Positions 57,487 to 64,000 of a DNA stretch of 64,000 nt are shown piece by piece; position 1 is the first letter of the stretch, and every line of letters starts with the position of its first letter. Both the position numbers and the translations under genes were made by a program. Below the pieces are notes generated by a model that was not told where the DNA came from, searched no databases, and saw only the letters and a list, made by a program, of their open reading frames with translations. Source of the DNA: Leptodactylus fallax (Eukaryota; Chordata; Amphibia; Anura; Leptodactylidae); assembly GCA_947044405.1 (NCBI GenBank), contig CAMRHE010000169.1:1984501-2048500 (forward strand), read 5' to 3'.

Positions 57487-58296
57487 CATACAGTATATCA
57501 AATATGCTGTCACAGAATTATTCATCTGGAGTAAATGAAGTGTCTATACTTGTCAGAAGGTATCCTAACAAGTCACAGAACTATCTTCTTAATGCAAACA
57601 TGGGTTTCGTTTCATCACCTTACACTTAGGGAACATGCACAGTTGGTGGAAATGTCACACAAAGTATCTGCAACTATTCAACAAGAATCCACAAGAAAAT
57701 CCAAAATAGCAACTCTACCGAAAATGTTGAGATTTTAGGGCATATTTGCTTATGGATTTTATCTATGGCAAAACATCGGCAAATTTTAGATAAACTATAC
57801 TTCACTCAGCTGGAGCTCCCATAGCAATGCCTCCGTACACTTGACCTGCCATGATGTTTCTTCCCATGTGACTGCTAAAGCCTGTGAATGTCTGCAACAA
57901 TCTGGTGATGAAATGTCATTGCAGTAGGTCAGGTGTACATAGACCAGCAGAGAATCAGCACAAAGGGGTGAGCATAGTGGGGTTCTTAGTATTCAAAACT
58001 TTGAGGAAAGTGTATTTTTTTTTATTTAGGGCATTTGGTTTTTGCTGTACTTTGACTATCACCTGTGACACCATTGGGAAAAAAGAAAAAAAATGCTCCT
58101 AGCACCACCTTTTGGAAGTTCGTCATTAGAGATGGTCGAATCAGTTCATACCGAGCTGGGTTGAAGCCGAATATTAAAAAATTGTTAGTTCTTTTTACGA
58201 TACTGAGCAAATGGAGATTAGTCTTGGACGAACTAAAATAATGTATTTTCACATTGACATAACTTTAACAGTGTTTTGCTTAGAGAGCTAGAAATT
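57487..58296. other. No gene seen
   Basis: Unassigned. 58110-58210 has a GAAC/GTTC-rich wording of diffuse repeat style. Confidence 0.4.
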
Positions 58297-58437
58297 AGAT
58301 AGGTTCCTAGGAGACCTGAGAGTGTTCTACGCTATGTTTTATAGATAGGTTCCTAGAAGACCTGATAGTGTTCTACACTATGTTTTATAGATAGGTTCCT
58401 AGGGCCCTAAGCATATTCTACATTGTGTTTTAAGCCA
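58297..58437. repeat. 46-bp tandem repeat, three units
   Basis: AGATAGGTTCCTAG recurs with exactly 46-bp spacing (AGGTT at 58301, 58347 and 58393), followed by GACCTGA(G/T)AGTGTTCTAC. The third unit is more diverged. Confidence 0.9.
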
Positions 58438-61400
58438 GGAGGGTGAGAAGGGGTAATATGTCTCATTAGAGAAAGACGGTACTGGGACTTATAAGAGCAT
58501 GCAGGCGCTGCAAAAAATTCTGGGTAAGGAATATGCAAATAAGACCACCTTGGTGAAAAAGAGGAAATTGCTCCTAGTACCACTTTTTCTTAGCAGGGCA
58601 TGCATGGTCTTAGAAGTCCCTGTACCATCCAACCACTGCTTCGTTCAAAATAGAGAGTAAAAACCCTGATCTTGTGATAGATGTCGGTCCCAGTGGTCAG
58701 ACCTGCACTGATCTGCAACTTATTCTATATCCTGTGGATAGGGAATAAGTTACAAAGGTGGGGAAACTCCATTAAGGAACTTAACTGCATATCATTTCCA
58801 TCTAGCATACATTCCCCATAATATCAAGCTGCAATAGCCAGCATAAACATGTTCTAGCTAGGCATATGTCACTAGTGATGTTAAAGGATTTTTCCAGGAT
58901 TTTGATATGGATGACATATTCTTAAAATAGTCCTCAATTTCAGATTGGTGGGTGTCTGACATCTGGCATGCCCACCAATCAAATACTATCAGCTGTGGTG
59001 CCTGCAAAATACAGTGTAAGGAGTTGAAAGTACACAGCACTATACACTGTGTAGTGTTCAATCTAGGTGAACGGAAGCTGAGCTGCAGCAGCCCAGTTCA
59101 CGTACTACACAGTATACAGACCTGTCTGCTTCTGGCTCTGTACTGGCTCTCCATAGTAGAATCCACAATGGTTGGTATTTGACATTACCATTGAATTCAG
59201 TGGGGAAAGACTGTGACAAACCTGCAACCAATTCACAACATTAATTGACATGTTATGGATTTTAAATGTATCCTATATGTCAAATTCTGTGCAGATGTTT
59301 CTTCTGCAGCATGTAAATAGGACATACTAGCCTAAATGTTCTGTATTCTTCTGTAGACTTGAATAGATCTGTAGTGTGTTTGCTCATTAGATGCAATTCA
59401 AGTCAATGAGAGGGCCATCAATATTTATCATGGAGGTCTACAGAGATGTAGCAATCTCAAAGATAAAGGCCATGACTCTAGGACAAGTGCCAGGACTTCT
59501 TTATCTTAGCAATTACTGGGTGTCTCAGCTCACTTACTATCGTGGCACAACTACAGGATTATGGCCCTCCTGTGCAAATTCTCTGCTACTCTTCTACAAT
59601 ATCCCTCTTTGACTATATGCTTTTGGCATCAAAAGGTTCACTTTTTCCTTTCTGAAGGTGAAAGTCTGTGTATCACAAATCTTCACTTATCTCTATTCAA
59701 TGCACTATAGGGCAGGGGGTATAAATTTAGTATACACACAGTTTAATCAGCCATAGTGTAGTGTGGTAAGAGAGACTCGTGCACCCCCCCCCCCCCCCAA
59801 GCTTATGGGCCCACAGACAACCTTAACCACTGCAAGCTCTATAGTTGCACCAGTACTTATGGGCCTCCTAAGGCTCCTGGGTTTGAGTGCGACTATACCC
59901 TGTTCACCCCTCAAGTTATGTTCCCACATACTGTACCCTCTATCTATCTTCAAATAAATTCAGAACTACACTGAAACCTTGAATGGGGAATAAACAAAAT
60001 AATATGAACACCTACAACATTTCATCAGTACCGCACAGCTGATATAAAATCAGACATAAACTATAAAAATCATAAAATGAGTAAACACATTGTAGTTTTT
60101 ATAAGAAGCGGCATATTTAATTACAAGACAAACACAAACATACCGCGGGCTCTACAGGTTTAATAACTGGTTTTGTTTATTTACTTGTTTCTTGTCTCTC
60201 TACTTTGGTTCCTTTTGTTTCGCTCACTAATGAACAGACTTGTGTAGAAAAGACATGAATGAACAATGTTTTAGGGCATTTAACCATAAAGCCAGTTATT
60301 GTTAAAGGCACAGTGGCGTCCCAATTTGGCTATGAATGAATACAGGACAGTGTCTTTTCATTTGTACTAATATTAGGCCAGCAGTCAAATGCAAATTAGC
60401 TATCTGTTCATAGAATGTAGACAAGCCAAAGCTTTCAGCAGCAGATGGAGTGTAAGCCTTATGAAAAGGGAAGAGATTCCAGTTAACTTTCACCTAAAGA
60501 ATGCTCAGCCATATGCTCTATAGGGAACCTGTAGATCCTTGTGCAGCAATCCTCTGGCAATCCAGGCATGCTGGGACTTTCAATCCTAACACAGTTTGGG
60601 AGCCCCATGTTGCTCATCTGAACCAGCATCCATTTTCATTGCCATCAATTAAATTCTATTGTTCTTATGATTATTTACAATAATTGTATAGCAGTGGTTC
60701 GGTGAATGACTGGTTAGCGCTATTGCCTTGCAGCACTGGAGTCTTCAGTTCTAATTTATCCAAGACAAATTCTGCTTGGAATTAGTATATGCACTCCAGG
60801 CTGCCATTGGTTTGGGGTATTTTATCTCACCTCAATATACTGCAATACTTGTCAATTGCGTGTTCCATAGCTCTAGCAGTTATGGCTATGTCCAGTGAGC
60901 TGCACAGCTCACTTACATATGGATTAAAAGTTGAATTTCTCTGCAACAAGATTGTACCTTGACCAAAAAATATATGTTCACTATGCCATTAACAGTTTTA
61001 CAAGAGCATATTCAGTACATAGTTTAGACAAGATATTGGTGGTGCTAGGCTTAAGGAAAATACTCAGTCTTTTTATCGCTTTTTATAATCTATAAACCTG
61101 AAATCTTGGGTTAGAACACAACTTGCTACTGTTTACCATTACATCCTCTCTTGAATAAACACACAGGGGACCTGGAAGCTGAGATTTGAGCTGCTTCATG
61201 CACTATTGTTTTGCATGAGCTGTTGTGTATTTGTGACCTGTTGGAAAAATAATGGTTCAACACATACCTCCGATTATAATACCACTATTCATTAATCAAT
61301 AGTAAATGTGAAAAAAACTTTGTAATAGATCTTCTTAAGGAAATCTGTTTCCTTCTCCACTAAAACTGTTTTCTTTCTCTTTATCTTTGCTAACAGTCTG

Positions 61401-61561
61401 TTTCATATCCAACTGTAGAGAGGGGAGGGGGGAAAGAAGGCTCCTAACTGAATGTAGAAGCTGCAGCTATTAGTATGGCTTTATCAAGCAGCCTCTTCCT
61501 CCCCCTCTCTATAGACTAATATGTAAAAAGTAACTCAGCTTGATAAATTTCTGTAATAAGA
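58438..61561. other. No gene seen; mostly unassigned DNA
   Basis: 58540-58580 repeats CACC(T/A)TTT...TCCTAG wording also seen at 58090. 58878-58990 starts TTAAAGGATTTTTCCAGGAT, possibly a degraded TTAA-type element. A C-run lies at about 59784-59799. 61470-61540 contains a CTCCCC/GGGGAG weak pair with 61410-61440. No exon or RNA gene is supported. Confidence 0.4.
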
Positions 61562-61563
61562 TA

Positions 61564-63186
61564 CAGTACAGACCAAAAGTTTGAACACACCTTCTCATTC
61601 CAAGAGTTTTATGTATTTTCATGACTATAAAAATTGTAGATTCACACTGAAGGCATCAAAACTAAGAATTAACACATGTGGAATTATATACTTAACAAAA
61701 AAGTGTGAAACAACTGAAAATATGTCTTATATTCTAGGTTCATCAAAGTAGCCACCTTTTGCTTTGATTACTGCTTTGCACACTCTTGGCATTCTCTTGA
61801 TGAGCTTCAAGAGGAAGTCACCTGAAATGGTCTTCCAACAGTCTTGAAGGAGTTCCCAGAGATGCTTAGCACTTGTTGGCCCTTTTGCCTTCACTCTGCG
61901 TTCCAGCTCACCCCAAACCATCTCGATTGGGTTCAGGTCTGGTGACTGTGGAGGCCAGGTCATCTGGCGTAGCACCCCATCACTCTCCTTCTTGGTCAAA
62001 TAGCCCTTACAGTCTGGAGGTGTGTTTGGGGTCATTGTCCTGTTGAAAAATAAATGATGGTCCAACTAAACGCAAACCGGATGGAATAGCATGCTGTTGC
62101 AAGATGCTGTGGTAACCATACTGGTTCAGTATTCCTTCAATTTTGAATAAATACCCAACAGTGTCACCAGCAAAGCACCCCCACACCATCACATCTCCTC
62201 CATGCTTCACGGTGGGAACCAGGCATGTAGAGTCCATTCGTTCACCTTTTCAGCGTCGCACAAAGACACGGTGGTTGGAACCAAAGATGTCAAATTTGGA
62301 CTCATCAGACCAAAGGACAGATTTCCACAGGTCTAATGTCCATTCCTTGTGTTCTTTAGCCCAAACAAGTCTCTTCTGCTTGTTGCCTGTCCTTAGCAGT
62401 GGTTTCCTAGCAATTATTTTACCATGAAGGCCTGCTGCACACAGTCTCCTCTTAACAGTTGTTGTAGAGATGTGTCTGCTGCTAGAATTCTGTGTGGCAT
62501 TGACCTGGTTTCTAATCTGAGCTGCTGTTAACCTGCAATTTCTGAGGCTGGTGACTCGGATGAACTTATTCTCCGCAGCAGAGGTGACTCTTGGTCTTCC
62601 TTTCCTGGGGCGGTCCTCATGTGAGCCAGTTTCTTTGTAGCGCTTGATGGTTTTGGCCACTGCACTTGGGGACACTTTCAAAGTTTTCCCAATTTTTTGG
62701 ACTGACTGACCTTCATTTCTTAAAGTAATGATGGCCACTCGTTTTTCTTTACTTAGCTGCTTTTTTCTTGCCATAATACAAATTGTAACACTCCATTCAG
62801 TAGGACTATCAGCTGTGTATCCACCTGACTTCTGAAAAACACAACTGATGGTCCCAACCCCATTTATAAGGCAAGAAATCCCACTTATTAAACCTGACAG
62901 GGCACACCTGTGAAGTGAAAACCATTTCAGGTGACTACCTCTTGAAGCTCATCAAGAGAATGCCAAGAGTATGCAAAGCAGTAATCAAAACAAAAGGTGG
63001 CTACTTTGAAGAACCTAGAATATAAGACATATTTTCAGTCGTTTCACACTTTTTTGTTAAGTATATAATTCCACATGTGTTAATTCATAGTTTTGATGCC
63101 TTCAGTGTGAATCTACAATTTTTAGTCATGAAAATACAGAAAACTCTTGGAATGAGAAGGTGTGTCCAAACTTTTGGTCTGTACTG
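61564..63186 (-). mobile_element. Tc1 element of a third family (copy E), both ends intact
   Basis: The left end CAGTACAGACCAAAAGTTTG starts at 61564 and the mirrored right end finishes CTTTTGGTCTGTACTG at 63186, with TA on both sides (61562-61563 and 63187-63188). The terminal inverted repeats are unusually long, about 267-272 bp (61564-61835 and 62921-63186). They include the last part of the transposase coding region, which is therefore present twice in opposite orientations. Length is 1623 bp. Confidence 0.95.
61727..62774 (-). pseudogene. Tc1 transposase with one stop and one frameshift, copy E
   Basis: Starts at ATG 62774 with MARKKQLSKEKRVAIITLRN, a helix-turn-helix (GQSVQKIGKTLKVSPSAVAK), the basic linker HEDRPRKGRPRVTS and a second DNA-binding part. 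WSDESKFDIFG holds the first catalytic aspartate. After FVRR a TGA (about 62250) interrupts the frame, which then goes on in the same phase with KGERMDSTCLVPTVKHGGDV, GCFAGDTVGY and QQDNDPKHTSRL with the second aspartate. A one-base loss near 62007-62012 shifts the phase. The rest, KGYLTKKESDGVL to SPDLNPIEMVWGELERR with the last catalytic residue and the end GGYFDEPRI, is open to the stop at 61727. All catalytic residues remain and about 349 codons are covered, so only two lesions separate it from a full-length frame. Confidence 0.94.
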
Positions 63187-63188
63187 TA

Positions 63189-64000
63189 TATTACAATTTC
63201 TTTTATATTCACCTGTACTATTTATTTTATGAAAAGTTATTTAGAATTGAAGGTATGCTTTAAGGAATCAACTATTGTTTTTTGGCCATGCAGAGGCACA
63301 GTTTTATTACTAAAAATGAAATAATGATTTTTTGCTATTTCACCTCATGAAAAAAGAAATCTAAAGTATTCAAAAAGTCATGTGTACCTCAAAATGGTAT
63401 AAATATAAAGTACGTCTCATCCCACAAACAAGAAGCCCTCAACCAGCTCTGCAGATAGAAAAACGAAAATGTTATACCTCTCAGAATATGGCAATGCAAA
63501 AACAATTGATTTTTTTTACCCAAATTATTCAGAAAACTTAGTAAAACATAAAAAAACTTACTTTAGGTACCATCGTAATACTGACCCATAGAATAAAGAT
63601 AACATGTTATGTATGCTGCACTGTGAGTGGCAACATTTTTTGAATGTTAACAAGCAATGACAAAATTTATATTTTTTGATGCTCCACCCTTTTTACCATC
63701 TGCTGTGCATTCTTGGAAAACATCTGGGAAATCTAATGCTCACTATACCCTTTGATAAATTATTTGAGAGGTGCAGTTTTTAAAATGGTGTCACTTCCCA
63801 GGGAATTCACTTTAGTGGCACCTCAGGGGCTCTGCAAATGTGACATGCCATTCAAAAATATGCACTCTAAGCCAAATAGTGATACTTCATTTCTGTGTCC
63901 TGCTGTGTACCTAAACAGCAGTTTATGCCCAAATATATGACATTGTTGTATCCGGGATACTACACTTAACAATTTCATACGTGTGTATCAATTGCTGTTT
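63189..64000. repeat. Long dispersed anuran-type repeat, runs off the window
   Basis: From about 63240: GTACCTCAAAATGGTATAAA, AAGTACGTCTCATCCCACAA, AAAATGTTATACCTCTCAGA, then TTAAAATGGTGTCACTTCCC, GGCACCTCAGGGGCTCTGCA, AAACAGCAGTTTATGCCC and so on. The second half is the 'CTCAGGGGCTCTGCAAA' stretch that I know as very abundant in amphibian genomes. The other copies in the window lack this half. No coding frame is evident. Confidence 0.65.

Overview
The window looks like vertebrate nuclear DNA, most likely from a frog. It is AT-rich and CpG-poor, has no operons, and is built from layers of dead transposons. The frog assignment is an inference from repeat types: TTAA-flanked inverted-repeat elements of the T2/Kolobok kind, several Tc1 families, hAT elements, and dispersed repeats I associate with anurans. 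I recognise no complete host gene. The best host-coding hint is one possible 52-codon first coding exon at 17128-17309 (minus). The window is probably intergenic or intronic.

Layout. 1-1320: a GC-rich module, then a 30-bp minisatellite. 2570-5165: fold-back DNA, an inverted copy of a hAT-internal segment, a hAT 3' end and a LINE 3' end. 6030-7190: two fold-back elements, one with a nested insertion. 9291-10264: a TTAA-flanked fold-back element. 10420-12346: a complete non-autonomous hAT element with a perfect 8-bp target duplication and a nested fold-back element, followed by an L1-like 3' end. 12.9-15.6 kb: mostly unassigned. 15.6-19.5 kb: fold-back repeats, including a very strong hairpin at 16261-16640. 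20445-21906: Tc1 copy A. 22.2-23.5 kb: three fold-back elements. 26399-28127: a second hAT element with its 8-bp duplication and a Tc1 remnant inside. 29.1-31.5 kb: mixed repeats. 32105-33860: a fold-back element split by Tc1 copy B. 36772-37576: two inverted-repeat elements that meet at one TTAA. 38.6-39.7, 45.2-45.6, 48.7-49.2, 50.1-51.0 and 63.2-64.0 kb: related dispersed repeats. 39.7-50 kb is otherwise the most unique-looking part and holds conserved-element candidates. 51.6-53.6 kb: fold-back cluster. 55883-57484: a Sleeping Beauty-like Tc1. 61564-63186: a third Tc1 family, only lightly damaged.

Four transposase reading frames of three Tc1 families are present besides one 3'-end fragment. 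All are broken by stops, frameshifts or deletions, so no element here can move by itself. The nesting gives relative ages: fold-back elements and hATs came first, and Tc1 elements inserted into them later. I found no CRISPR array, rRNA or convincing tRNA gene, and no new multi-gene system. The most unusual pattern is a GC-rich module with a perfect TGACGTCA palindrome and a splice-donor-like GGTGAGTAT, recurring in hAT-type elements.
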